The notes under the pieces are model-generated. The model was given only the letters and a program-made list of their open reading frames with translations, ran no database searches and had not been told where the DNA came from. The translations under genes were made by a program, and so were the position numbers. A DNA stretch of 6,634 bases from QPIN01 sp964535875 (lineage in GTDB: Bacteria; Pseudomonadota; Gammaproteobacteria; Methylococcales; Methylomonadaceae): positions 1 to 6,634 of the forward strand of contig CAZHUE010000166.1 in the NCBI GenBank assembly GCA_964535875.1, in the 5' to 3' direction. Below are positions 1 to 6,555 of the stretch, one piece after another. Numbering within the stretch: the first letter of the stretch is position 1; every line of letters begins with the position of its first letter.

Positions 1-1
1 A

Positions 2-901
2 AACATTACTTTCGATATTTCCAGCTTACCTTCGGGCATAAAAAGCCTTCTCAAACTGGCAACAGCTGTTCCAGAAAGAACTGGGGTAAGGAAAACCAAG
101 CAACAGAAGTCTTTTTTAGAGCTAATAGGTAATAGAGCAATTGATACTATTACTGAAACAAAGGCAATACTTTCTTTTATCGGTGAGATCTGGCTAAGTC
201 TTTTCAGATTTATCCAAGGTAAAGCTCGCTTTAGATATCAGGATTTCTGGCTTGTTATTCAAGAATGTGGCCCTAATGCTTTACCAATCGTTACTTTAAT
301 CAGTTTATTAATCGGCTTAATTTTGGCCTTTATTGGAGCAATACAATTACGACTTTTTGGTGCTGATATTTATGTAGCAAACCTTGTGGCAATTGGCATG
401 ACGCGTGAAATGGGCGCCATGATGACGGCTGTTATCATGTCCGGGCGTACAGGCGCGGCATTTGCAGCAAAATTAGGTACCATGCAAGTCAATGAGGAAA
501 TAAATGCATTAAAAACCATGGGCATAACCGTCATAGATTTTTTAGTCTTACCCAGGGTTTTAGCTTTGGTATTAATGATGCCGCTTTTAACAGTGTATTC
601 AAATGTGATTGGGATTTTAGGGGGGATGTGGGTCGCAGTGACTATGCTGGATATATCATTAATCGAATATTACCTGCAAACCACACAATCTATTACTTTA
701 GTTGACGGTGCCACAGGAATAATAAAAAGCCTTGTGTTTGGTCTATTAATTGCTGGAATCGGCTGCATGAGCGGACTAAAATGTGGCCGTAGTTCTGCCG
801 CTGTTGGAGAGGCCACAACAACAGCTGTTGTTAGAAGCATTGTCGGTATAGTTGTTGCTGATGCTATTTTTACAATTTTGTTTCAAAGTCTTGGGATTTA
901 G
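2..901 (+). CDS. STAS-fused MlaE-like ABC transporter permease (5' partial)
   Basis: This is the membrane permease of an MCE-type lipid ABC transporter, acting in the inner membrane. The frame is open from base 2 to the TAG stop at 899-901 (299 visible codons) with no stop upstream, so the true start lies outside the window. A TTG at 323 is internal: it would remove the first hydrophobic helix. About the first 30 visible residues (with DISSLPSGIKSLL and LATAVPERTG) look like the end of a STAS domain, which in this family is fused to the permease instead of being a separate MlaB protein. The MlaE domain runs from about residue 86 (FWLVIQECGPNALPIV) to the end. It has several hydrophobic helices, the cytoplasmic coupling segment EINALKTMG (about 166-174) followed by FLVLPR, and a conserved C-terminal part with CGRSSAAVGEATTTAVV. 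The ATPase gene follows after 3 bases. The MlaE-family call is firm; the substrate (probably phospholipid) is inferred from the family. Confidence 0.93.
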   Translation, partial: NITFDISSLPSGIKSLLKLATAVPERTGVRKTKQQKSFLELIGNRAIDTITETKAILSFIGEIWLSLFRFIQGKARFRYQDFWLVIQECGPNALPIVTLISLLIGLILAFIGAIQLRLFGADIYVANLVAIGMTREMGAMMTAVIMSGRTGAAFAAKLGTMQVNEEINALKTMGITVIDFLVLPRVLALVLMMPLLTVYSNVIGILGGMWVAVTMLDISLIEYYLQTTQSITLVDGATGIIKSLVFGLLIAGIGCMSGLKCGRSSAAVGEATTTAVVRSIVGIVVADAIFTILFQSLGI

Positions 902-904
902 TTA

Positions 905-1660
905 ATGTCTACAGAAGCTCATATTATCGTTAATGACCTGACTATGGCTTATGGCGGTTTTATCATCCAGCAAGATTTGAATTTTACCGTTAATAAAGAA
1001 GATATTTTTATTCTAATGGGTGCTAGTGGATGTGGTAAGAGTACTCTTCTACGGCATTTAGTGGGTTTAAAAAGCCCCGCTAAAGGCACAGTATTTTACC
1101 AGGATTTAGATTTCTGGCATGCAAGTGAACAACAAAAAAACCTAATTATGCGTCGTAATGGTATTCTGTATCAAAGTGGCGCACTATGGAGCGCAATGAC
1201 ATTAGCCGAAAACATTGCCTTACCTTTAGAGGAATACACCAATTTAGGGCAAGCAGAGATACAAGAGCTAGCATCTTTAAAACTCGCATTAGTCGGTTTG
1301 TCAGGATTTGAAAATTATTATCCATCAGAAATTAGTGGCGGTATGCAGAAAAGAGCTGGGTTGGCACGAGCTATAGCACTTGACCCGGAAATTCTTTTTT
1401 TTGACGAACCTTCTGCCGGCCTGGATCCTATTAGTGCAAAATTACTTGATGACTTGATTTTGGAGTTAAGAGATAGCTTAGGTGCAACTTTAGTGATAGT
1501 AACTCATGAACTGGCCAGCATATTTGCAATTGGTAACAATTCTGTCTTCCTCGATCCAGAAAGTAAAACCATGATAGCCAGTGGTGACCCTAACATATTA
1601 CTAAAAGAATGTGACGACCCCAGAGTACGTAATTTCCTAACTAGAGGCGATGTCAAATGA
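905..1660 (+). CDS. MlaF-like ABC transporter ATP-binding protein
   Basis: This is the cytoplasmic ATPase that powers the MCE-type lipid transporter by binding the adjacent permease. The 251-residue product has a complete ABC set: Walker A GASGCGKST (39-47), Q-loop Gln90 in LYQSGALW, signature ISGGM (143-147), Walker B ILFFDE (163-168, Glu168 catalytic), D-loop SAGLD (170-174) and switch His201 in VTHE. Met in place of Gln at the end of the signature, followed by KRAGLARA, and the QSGALW segment are typical of the MlaF subgroup as I recall it. The length is near the usual 250-270 residues. The ATG lies 3 bases after the permease stop, so the two are almost certainly cotranscribed and translationally coupled; the ribosome binding site is weak. 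The last codons (DDPRVRNFLTRGD) match the family's usual C-terminal tail. No domain appears to be missing. Confidence 0.95.
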   Translation: MSTEAHIIVNDLTMAYGGFIIQQDLNFTVNKEDIFILMGASGCGKSTLLRHLVGLKSPAKGTVFYQDLDFWHASEQQKNLIMRRNGILYQSGALWSAMTLAENIALPLEEYTNLGQAEIQELASLKLALVGLSGFENYYPSEISGGMQKRAGLARAIALDPEILFFDEPSAGLDPISAKLLDDLILELRDSLGATLVIVTHELASIFAIGNNSVFLDPESKTMIASGDPNILLKECDDPRVRNFLTRGDVK

Positions 1661-1698
1661 TGATAAATACACTTTTCAAATTATTAACTCTCATATAA
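1657..1698 (+). other. 13-codon reading frame coupled to the ATPase stop
   Basis: An ATG at 1657 overlaps the ATPase TGA stop as ATGA and is followed by a second ATG. The frame reads MMINTLFKLLTLI and ends at TAA 1696-1698. The ATGA arrangement is the same type of coupling that joins the MCE and lipoprotein genes of this operon. The peptide is short and hydrophobic and I recognise no family. It may be chance, a small membrane peptide, or the start of a downstream gene that once began here. I do not claim it is a gene. Confidence 0.15.
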
Positions 1699-1855
1699 AT
1701 AAGAATCAAGAACGTTTACCTAATCCTTTCATAGATTATGATTCATAACACTCATTTGTCTTACATTAACATCCTATTGAATAAAAAAAGATCCTATATA
1801 ATAATAACTGATTGTTTTCAATTACTTAAATACTATCAAAAGAAGCGAGTGATTC
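1661..1855 (+). other. AT-rich gap splitting the transporter operon
   Basis: These 195 bases separate the ATPase gene from the MCE-protein gene, whereas the other junctions of the operon are 3 bases apart or overlapping. Apart from the 13-codon frame at its left end and the candidate promoter at its right end I see no gene, no GC-rich hairpin followed by a T run, and no recognisable insertion element. Related operons, as I recall, usually join these genes tightly, so the spacer is notable. Confidence 0.5.
1777..1805 (+). promoter_or_regulatory. Candidate promoter for the MCE and lipoprotein genes
   Basis: TTGAAT at 1777-1782 resembles a -35 box. Downstream is the AT-rich run TATATAATAAT (1795-1805), which contains TATAAT at 1797-1802 (spacing only 14) and AATAAT at 1800-1805 (spacing 17). 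The better-spaced pair is TTGAAT/AATAAT. A start near 1812 would leave a leader of about 45 bases before the MCE ATG. The region is AT-rich, so a chance match is quite possible. Confidence 0.35.
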
Positions 1856-2872
1856 ATGAGCAACAAAGCTAACCCAACAACAATAGGTGCATTCATTGTT
1901 GGTGCAATTTTAATATTAATTGCCAGCATTCTTGTCTTTAGTAGTGATGCTTTATTCAGTAATAACCAAAAATTTATTGTTGTTTTTACTGAATCTATCA
2001 ATGGCTTAAAAGTAGGCGCACCGATAAAATTATACGGTGTACAAATAGGACATGTGACAGAAATTAATGTAGAGCGTGATAAAGAAAACAACAGGACATT
2101 GATCCCTGTTGTTTTTGAAGTCAATCAAAAAAATATTAGTGATTATGTCAATACTCGAGTAAAAAGCTGGGATACAACAGAAGTAGATGATTTAATAAAT
2201 TCAGGTTTACGCATGCAATTACAACTTGATAGCTTGTTAACGGGTCAATTATTTATTGAAGCTCTTTTTTTACCCCATACCTCAAAAAAATTATATGGTC
2301 ATAAAACAGAGCTTAATGAAATTCCATCCATCCCTTCAAATAGTGATGAAATACAAAAATCTATTAGGAATTTATTAGAAAGTAGTAAAACCATCGATTT
2401 AACATTATTATTTAATAATTTACAAAAAACTGTTAGTAATCTGGAAAAAATAACAGGGTCAGAACAAACACAGTCAACATTATCAGCTCTCAATACAAGT
2501 ATGCTAGATTTACAACAAATCACTGATACCTTAAAAGGCAATACAAAGACTATCTCTCAAGATCTTCGAACAACTATAAAACATGCGAATCAGTTAATAT
2601 TAGATTTCAATACCAATGCTAATTCTCTGTTTAATGAGACTCGTCAAGTCATCATGAGTGGAAATAATACCTTGGAAGAAATAAACAAAACACTCAATAG
2701 TGTTGAATCCGTGATTAACAATAACTCTCCAGTAAACCAGAATCTACAAACCGCATTACAAGAAATCGCACGTGCAGCGCGTTCAACTCGGGTTATGATG
2801 GATTATCTGGAACGCCATCCAGATGCCTTACTTCATGGAAAAAGAGATGCTGAATCCGGAGTAAGAAAATGA
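1856..2872 (+). CDS. MlaD/PqiB-like single-MCE-domain protein
   Basis: This is the periplasmic substrate-binding and channel subunit of the MCE transporter, anchored in the inner membrane; MCE domains typically assemble as hexameric rings. The 338-residue product has a short cytoplasmic N-terminus, one membrane helix (about 10-28, GAFIVGAILILIASILVF) and no cleavage site. One MCE domain follows (about 38-138) with the core GAPIKLYGVQIGHVTEI (54-70) and the conserved SLLTGQLFIEALF segment (126-138). Residues about 163-300 are rich in Asn, Thr, Ser and Gln, with regularly spaced Leu and Ile, and are probably a long helical or coiled-coil stretch. A conserved-looking C-terminal block RSTRVMMDYLERHPDALL lies near 309-326. 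The start is the first ATG that keeps the membrane anchor whole; the ribosome binding site is weak (GCGAG at 1845-1849). It overlaps the lipoprotein gene by 4 bases. The substrate is unknown and phospholipid is inferred. Confidence 0.93.
   Translation: MSNKANPTTIGAFIVGAILILIASILVFSSDALFSNNQKFIVVFTESINGLKVGAPIKLYGVQIGHVTEINVERDKENNRTLIPVVFEVNQKNISDYVNTRVKSWDTTEVDDLINSGLRMQLQLDSLLTGQLFIEALFLPHTSKKLYGHKTELNEIPSIPSNSDEIQKSIRNLLESSKTIDLTLLFNNLQKTVSNLEKITGSEQTQSTLSALNTSMLDLQQITDTLKGNTKTISQDLRTTIKHANQLILDFNTNANSLFNETRQVIMSGNNTLEEINKTLNSVESVINNNSPVNQNLQTALQEIARAARSTRVMMDYLERHPDALLHGKRDAESGVRK
2858..2861 (+). promoter_or_regulatory. Ribosome binding site of the lipoprotein gene
   Basis: GGAG lies inside the last codons of the MCE gene, 7 bases before the ATG at 2869. 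The in-frame ATG at 2875 would be 13 bases away, so this site favours the 2869 start. Confidence 0.6.
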
Positions 2873-3474
2873 GTATGCTAAAAAAACAAATTCTATTAGC
2901 TTGCTTAACACTAAGTTTATTGTCATGTGCCAGCTATCAGCAAACAACTTACTACTTGCTAACAACCATTGAACCGGAATCAGTCACCCCTACTTTAGAG
3001 ATAAAAAGCAACAGCACTCTAATGAGAGTTTTGGTGAAAAACATCAAATTCCCTGACTATCTAAATCGGCCCCAAATGGTACTCAGAGAAGGTAATTATA
3101 AACTTGAACTTAGTGAATATCACCGCTGGGCCGAACCACTAAAAGATGATTTTACTCGTGTATTTATTAAAAATCTTAATGCCCGAGTAATACCAAATAT
3201 AGCATCAGACTTCGCCGGACTAGAAGGTGTGAAACCAAGCCATCAATTATCCATTGAAGTATTACGAATGGATGTAAACACCAACAACCAAGCTATTTTG
3301 AAGACAAGATGGAGCTTATCTACAGAAAAAAATAATGGATTGATAAAAAATAAAAAAGGTGAATTTTCTATTCCTATTAATAACAAAAGTCACGAATCTG
3401 CGGTTGAAGCACAAAGTAAAGCTATCGCTTTATTTGCTGACCAGATAGCAACTACACTACAAATGCTTCAGTAG
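2869..3474 (+). CDS. PqiC/YmbA-type ABC transport auxiliary lipoprotein
   Basis: This is a periplasm-facing lipoprotein, probably the outer-membrane partner that docks the MCE tube (family ABC_trans_aux, the PqiC/YmbA group). The 201-residue product has a lipoprotein signal peptide: Lys5-Lys6, a hydrophobic core, and the lipobox LLSC with the modified Cys at position 20. Ala follows that Cys, not Asp, so sorting to the outer membrane is expected under the E. coli rule. After the lipobox come YYLLTT (28-33), then the family core: VKNIKFPDYLNRPQMVLR (56-73) and YHRWAEPLKDDFTRVFIKNL (84-103). The C-terminal third is a mixed strand/helix region ending in a helix. The start ATG overlaps the MCE stop as ATGA, which indicates translational coupling. 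It is the last gene of the operon, and no clear intrinsic terminator follows. The family call rests on the lipobox, the core motif and the position beside an MCE gene. Confidence 0.92.
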   Translation: MSMLKKQILLACLTLSLLSCASYQQTTYYLLTTIEPESVTPTLEIKSNSTLMRVLVKNIKFPDYLNRPQMVLREGNYKLELSEYHRWAEPLKDDFTRVFIKNLNARVIPNIASDFAGLEGVKPSHQLSIEVLRMDVNTNNQAILKTRWSLSTEKNNGLIKNKKGEFSIPINNKSHESAVEAQSKAIALFADQIATTLQMLQ

Positions 3475-3854
3475 CGTTCTAGAAATTAATCGAAACAAAT
3501 TTTTTGTAACTTTTACACAAACATTTTCAGCCAGTGAGTTTTCTCTATCCATGACAATTTATAGAAGAGTCTTTAAATGTTTTAATTCATCTTATCTCTT
3601 TGTCCAAAATAAGTTAGTGGGCCGCATTTAAAAACTATTTTTCTTAATTTATTCATTGCCAGTTTTTTCATACAACCGTGGAATGAAAACAAACAACCTC
3701 AAAAGATGAACCAAAAACACTAAATTCATCTATTATTTAATAAGTTACCATCAAACTTAGCTTTCATCTAAATTATTTGACTATCACAATATTTCCACTA
3801 TTGTTTAACTTAGCAACACTAATAAAAATTACCTTAAAAACGAGAATTATCAAC
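3475..3854. other. Intergenic region before pgi, no gene supported
   Basis: About 380 AT-rich bases lie between the lipoprotein stop and the pgi ATG. I see a TTCTAGAA palindrome (3477-3484) just after the lipoprotein gene, a weak A5/T5 inverted repeat near 3629-3643, and a candidate promoter at 3777-3804. No strong GC hairpin with a T tract is visible, so termination of the transporter operon is unexplained. A TTGCCA at 3656-3661 with TGGAAT 17 bases downstream is a weaker promoter-like pair. The only small ATG frame noted (3551-3631, 26 codons) lacks a well-placed ribosome binding site. Confidence 0.6.
3777..3804 (+). promoter_or_regulatory. Candidate sigma-70-type promoter of pgi
   Basis: TTGACT at 3777-3782 matches the -35 consensus at five of six bases. 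TATTGT at 3799-3804 matches the -10 consensus at four of six, including the leading TA and the final T, with a 16-base spacer. Initiation near 3811 would give a leader of about 44 bases before the pgi ATG at 3855. This would make the TTG at 3777 part of a promoter and not a start codon. It is a sequence match only. Confidence 0.42.
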
Positions 3855-5483
3855 ATGTCTTCATTAACAAAATCAGCTATTTGGAATGATCTCCAAAATC
3901 ATTTCAACGATGTCTCAGCTTTACATATGCGTGATATGTTTAATGATGACCCTCAACGTTTTGATAAATACTCTTTATGTTTTGATGACATCCTCTTTGA
4001 TTACTCAAAAAACAGAATTGCCGATAAAACCTTACCCCTGCTTTTTGAACTAGCTCGCCAACAAAAATTAGATAAAAAGATTGATGCCATGTTTTCCGGT
4101 AAAAAGATCAATCAAACCGAAGATCGAGCTGTATTACATGTGGCCTTAAGAAATCGTAGTAACCGACCTATTATAATTAATGGTCGCGACGTTAATACTG
4201 ATGTAAATCAAGTATTAGATAAAATACGTGGATTTTGTGATGCCATTCATTCAGGTGACTGGCGAGGTTTTACTGGTAAGGTTATTACTGACGTGGTTAA
4301 TATTGGCATAGGTGGTTCAGATTTGGGCCCAAGAATGGTCGTTAGAGCTTTACAGCCGTACTCAACAGGAAAAATTCAAACACACTTTGTCTCTAATGTT
4401 GCTCAAGCTGATTTACTTAATACACTAAGTAAGTTAAATCCCGAAACCACCTTGTTTTTAATTGCATCAAAAACATTTACCACTCAAGAAACCATGACTA
4501 ATGCTTTATCAGCGCGCACATGGCTAGTTGACTCACTATCAGACCAGAATGCTGTTGATAAACACTTCGTTGCTATTTCAACCAACAAGAAAAAGGTGGT
4601 TGAGTTTGGAATTAACCCTGATAATATTTTTGAATTCTGGGACTGGGTTGGTGGCCGTTTTTCACTCTGGTCAGCCATTGGCTTATCTATTCCTCTAAGC
4701 ATTGGGATGAAAAATTTTGAAGACTTATTAGAAGGTGCCCATCAAATAGATGAACATTTCAGACTGACACCATTTGAACAAAATATTCCGGTTATTATGG
4801 CATTATTGGGTATTTGGTATAATAATTTTTTCAAGGCCGAATCTCAAGCTATATTACCTTATGGTCATTATCTCCGCTACTTCCCCGCCTTCATGCAACA
4901 AGGTGATATGGAAAGCAATGGTAAAAGAGTTGATGTTAATGGTAAGACTGTTGATTACCAAACTGGCCCCATTATCTGGGGGCAAACTGGTACCAATGGA
5001 CAGCATGCTTTTTATCAACTCATTCATCAAGGCACTAAACTGATTCCTTGTGATTTTTTAGTTCCTGCCACAAGCTATCATGACCTGCCACGTCATCATA
5101 ATATGTTGATCTCAAATTTCTTGGCTCAACCCCAAGCTTTAATGCAAGGTAAAACCACTCAGCAGATAGCCCAAGAACTTGATCAATCAGAACAAAATAA
5201 AATTTTGATTAATGCCAAAGCTTTTCCTGGAAATATACCTAGTAATTCATTTTTATTTAAAAAATTATCGCCAAAAACATTGGGTTCATTAATTGCTTTG
5301 TATGAACATAAAGTTTTTGTTCAAGGTGCAATCTGGAATATAAACTCATTTGACCAAATGGGGGTTGAGCTAGGTAAAGTATTAGCCAGTGTCATATATC
5401 CCGAACTACAAAACGATAAAATAGTTGAAAAACATGATAGCTCAACCAACGGTTTGATCAAACATTTCAAAAAAATCCGCTGA
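3855..5483 (+). CDS. pgi: Glucose-6-phosphate isomerase
   Basis: Cytoplasmic enzyme that interconverts glucose 6-phosphate and fructose 6-phosphate, in glycolysis and gluconeogenesis and at the entry to the pentose phosphate and Entner-Doudoroff routes. The 542-residue product is close to the 549 residues of E. coli Pgi. Visible features are GIGGSDLG (151-158) and SKTFTTQET (205-213) for phosphate binding, the first family signature DWVGGRFSLWSAIG (263-276), and the second, GAIWNINSFDQMGVELGK (491-508). The catalytic residues by family alignment are Glu353 (in DMESNGK), His384 (in TNGQHAF) and Lys508. The C-terminus HDSSTNGLI (527-535) is also typical. The frame extends upstream to a TTG at 3777, adding 26 hydrophobic residues with no counterpart in the family. 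I chose ATG 3855, where SAIWNDLQNHF lines up with the normal N-terminus; its ribosome binding site is weak (GAG at 3842-3844). It appears intact and functional. Confidence 0.97.
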   Translation: MSSLTKSAIWNDLQNHFNDVSALHMRDMFNDDPQRFDKYSLCFDDILFDYSKNRIADKTLPLLFELARQQKLDKKIDAMFSGKKINQTEDRAVLHVALRNRSNRPIIINGRDVNTDVNQVLDKIRGFCDAIHSGDWRGFTGKVITDVVNIGIGGSDLGPRMVVRALQPYSTGKIQTHFVSNVAQADLLNTLSKLNPETTLFLIASKTFTTQETMTNALSARTWLVDSLSDQNAVDKHFVAISTNKKKVVEFGINPDNIFEFWDWVGGRFSLWSAIGLSIPLSIGMKNFEDLLEGAHQIDEHFRLTPFEQNIPVIMALLGIWYNNFFKAESQAILPYGHYLRYFPAFMQQGDMESNGKRVDVNGKTVDYQTGPIIWGQTGTNGQHAFYQLIHQGTKLIPCDFLVPATSYHDLPRHHNMLISNFLAQPQALMQGKTTQQIAQELDQSEQNKILINAKAFPGNIPSNSFLFKKLSPKTLGSLIALYEHKVFVQGAIWNINSFDQMGVELGKVLASVIYPELQNDKIVEKHDSSTNGLIKHFKKIR

Positions 5484-5489
5484 GTAATC

Positions 5490-5501
5490 ATTGAATTCAA
5501 T
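5490..5501. repeat. 12-base perfect palindrome after pgi
   Basis: ATTGAATTCAAT is its own reverse complement, starts 6 bases after the pgi stop codon and overlaps the candidate -35 box of the kinase promoter. As a hairpin it would have only a 4-pair AT-rich stem, so it is not a convincing terminator despite the following Ts. It might bind a dimeric regulator, but no evidence supports that beyond symmetry and position. Confidence 0.3.
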
Positions 5502-5519
5502 TTTAGGAAAAACTATACT
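5491..5519 (+). promoter_or_regulatory. Candidate sigma-70-type promoter of the PfkB kinase
   Basis: TTGAAT at 5491-5496 and TATACT at 5514-5519 are separated by exactly 17 bases; the -10 matches at five of six and the -35 at four of six. Initiation near 5526 would leave a leader of about 118 bases before the ATG at 5644. The -35 lies inside the perfect palindrome ATTGAATTCAAT (5490-5501), which could be an operator or chance. This is the best promoter match I saw in the window. Confidence 0.45.
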
Positions 5520-5643
5520 TCACACAAAACCACATTACTAATACTATTTAGTTCAGGACATACAGAAAAATAACTTATTGTGTAGGTTGTGCTAACGGCT
5601 ATATCTACTGTTATTCCAAGGCCTTTAAACCCGTATTGAAAAA

Positions 5644-6555
5644 ATGGATAGTAATTCACCTTCTGTAAAAGTTGATGTTCTTTGTGTTGGTCATGCTTGT
5701 TATGACTTGCTTTTCTCAGTTGAAAAGCACCCAAAAAGTGATGAAAAGATATTTGCTGATAAATTAATTGCTTGTGGTGGTGGTCCCGCCGCTAATGCAG
5801 CTATTGCTGTATCAAGACTTGGGTTTAGTTCTGCTTTTGCAGGCTACCTTGGGGAAGATCTTTATGGACAAATGCATTTACAAGAATTTGTTGACGAAAA
5901 CGTAGTAACACATTTTATTGTAAGAGGTGTATTGCCAACTCCGCTATCAACTGTCCTGGTTAAACCGAATGGAGAAAGGGCGTTAATAAATTTTAAAGGT
6001 TCTACAAAGCATTTATTAGCCAATGCTATAGACTTTTCTTCTGCACAAGCTAAAGCTATTTTAATGGATGGGCATGAGCCACAATTATCTTTAGCATTAG
6101 TCGAATTAGCAAAAAAAACTGGAATACCGACAATATTGGATGCTGGTTCCATGCATGAAGGCACCTCTCAACTATGGGATAAGGTGGATTATTTAGTAAC
6201 TTCAGAGAAATTTGCCCTACAATTTTCTGATGATGTACATACAGCTTTGAATCGGCTATCTGAAAATTCGCCAGCGGTAGTAATTACCTTGGGCGAAAAA
6301 GGATTAATTTGGCAACGTGGAAAACAAATAGGTGCTGTGGCAAGTTTACCAATTAAAGCAATAGATACAAACGGGGCAGGAGATGCTTTTCATGGTTCAT
6401 TTGCAGCAGCGGTATCTGCTGGATTAGATTGGTTATCTATCCTAGAGTATTCCACTGCTGCCGGAGCATTGTGCTGTACAAAACTTGGTGCTAGACAAGG
6501 CTTGCCCTGGAAAAAAGAGCATAGTGCCTTTGTTAAACAGTCTGGTTTTAAGTAA
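5644..6555 (+). CDS. PfkB-family carbohydrate kinase
   Basis: ATP-dependent cytoplasmic sugar kinase of the ribokinase/PfkB superfamily, 303 residues, a normal length. Near the N-terminus is VLCVGHACYDLLF (12-24), with Asp21 in the usual sugar-binding position. Next is the glycine-rich first signature region CGGGPAANAAIAVSRLG (44-60), then GYLGEDLYG (67-75). The second signature DTNGAGDAFHGSFA (241-254) supplies the anion hole and the catalytic base Asp247. The GGGPAANAA block and the C-terminal CCTKLGARQGLP recall the YihV-like (sulfofructose kinase) subgroup more than classical ribokinase, but I cannot assign a substrate; fructose, another ketose or a sugar phosphate are all possible. ATG 5644 is the only plausible start: an in-frame TAA lies at 5626-5628 and no clear ribosome binding site is visible. 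It follows pgi by 160 bases with its own candidate promoter. A fructokinase would feed Pgi directly, but that is inference from position. Confidence 0.92.
   Translation: MDSNSPSVKVDVLCVGHACYDLLFSVEKHPKSDEKIFADKLIACGGGPAANAAIAVSRLGFSSAFAGYLGEDLYGQMHLQEFVDENVVTHFIVRGVLPTPLSTVLVKPNGERALINFKGSTKHLLANAIDFSSAQAKAILMDGHEPQLSLALVELAKKTGIPTILDAGSMHEGTSQLWDKVDYLVTSEKFALQFSDDVHTALNRLSENSPAVVITLGEKGLIWQRGKQIGAVASLPIKAIDTNGAGDAFHGSFAAAVSAGLDWLSILEYSTAAGALCCTKLGARQGLPWKKEHSAFVKQSGFK

Noticed and set aside
323..901. Shorter permease starting at TTG 323
   Set aside because: The frame is open and family-like all the way to base 2; starting at 323 would remove the first helix and the STAS linker.
1822..2124. 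100-codon frame on the minus strand across the start of the MCE gene
   Set aside because: It lies opposite a clear MCE protein, has no recognisable motif, and is explained by the composition of the sense gene.
2299..2541. 80-codon minus-strand frame inside the MCE gene
   Set aside because: Antisense shadow of the helical tail region with no recognisable family or ribosome binding site.
3551..3631. 26-codon ATG frame in the gap before pgi
   Set aside because: No well-placed ribosome binding site and no recognisable peptide family; expected by chance in 380 bases.
3477..3643. TTCTAGAA palindrome and A5/T5 inverted repeat as a terminator for the transporter operon
   Set aside because: Stems are short and AT-only, and no GC-rich stem followed by a T run is present.
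4484..5043. Minus-strand frame at 4484-4702 and an alternate plus-strand frame at 4774-5043 inside pgi
   Set aside because: Both lie within strongly conserved pgi coding sequence and read as low-quality translations of it.
5513..5734. 73-codon minus-strand frame across the pgi-kinase gap
   Set aside because: It overlaps the kinase start and the candidate promoter, has no recognisable domain, and no promoter for it was seen.
5862..6164. 100-codon minus-strand frame inside the kinase gene
   Set aside because: Antisense to well-conserved PfkB sequence, with no motif of its own.
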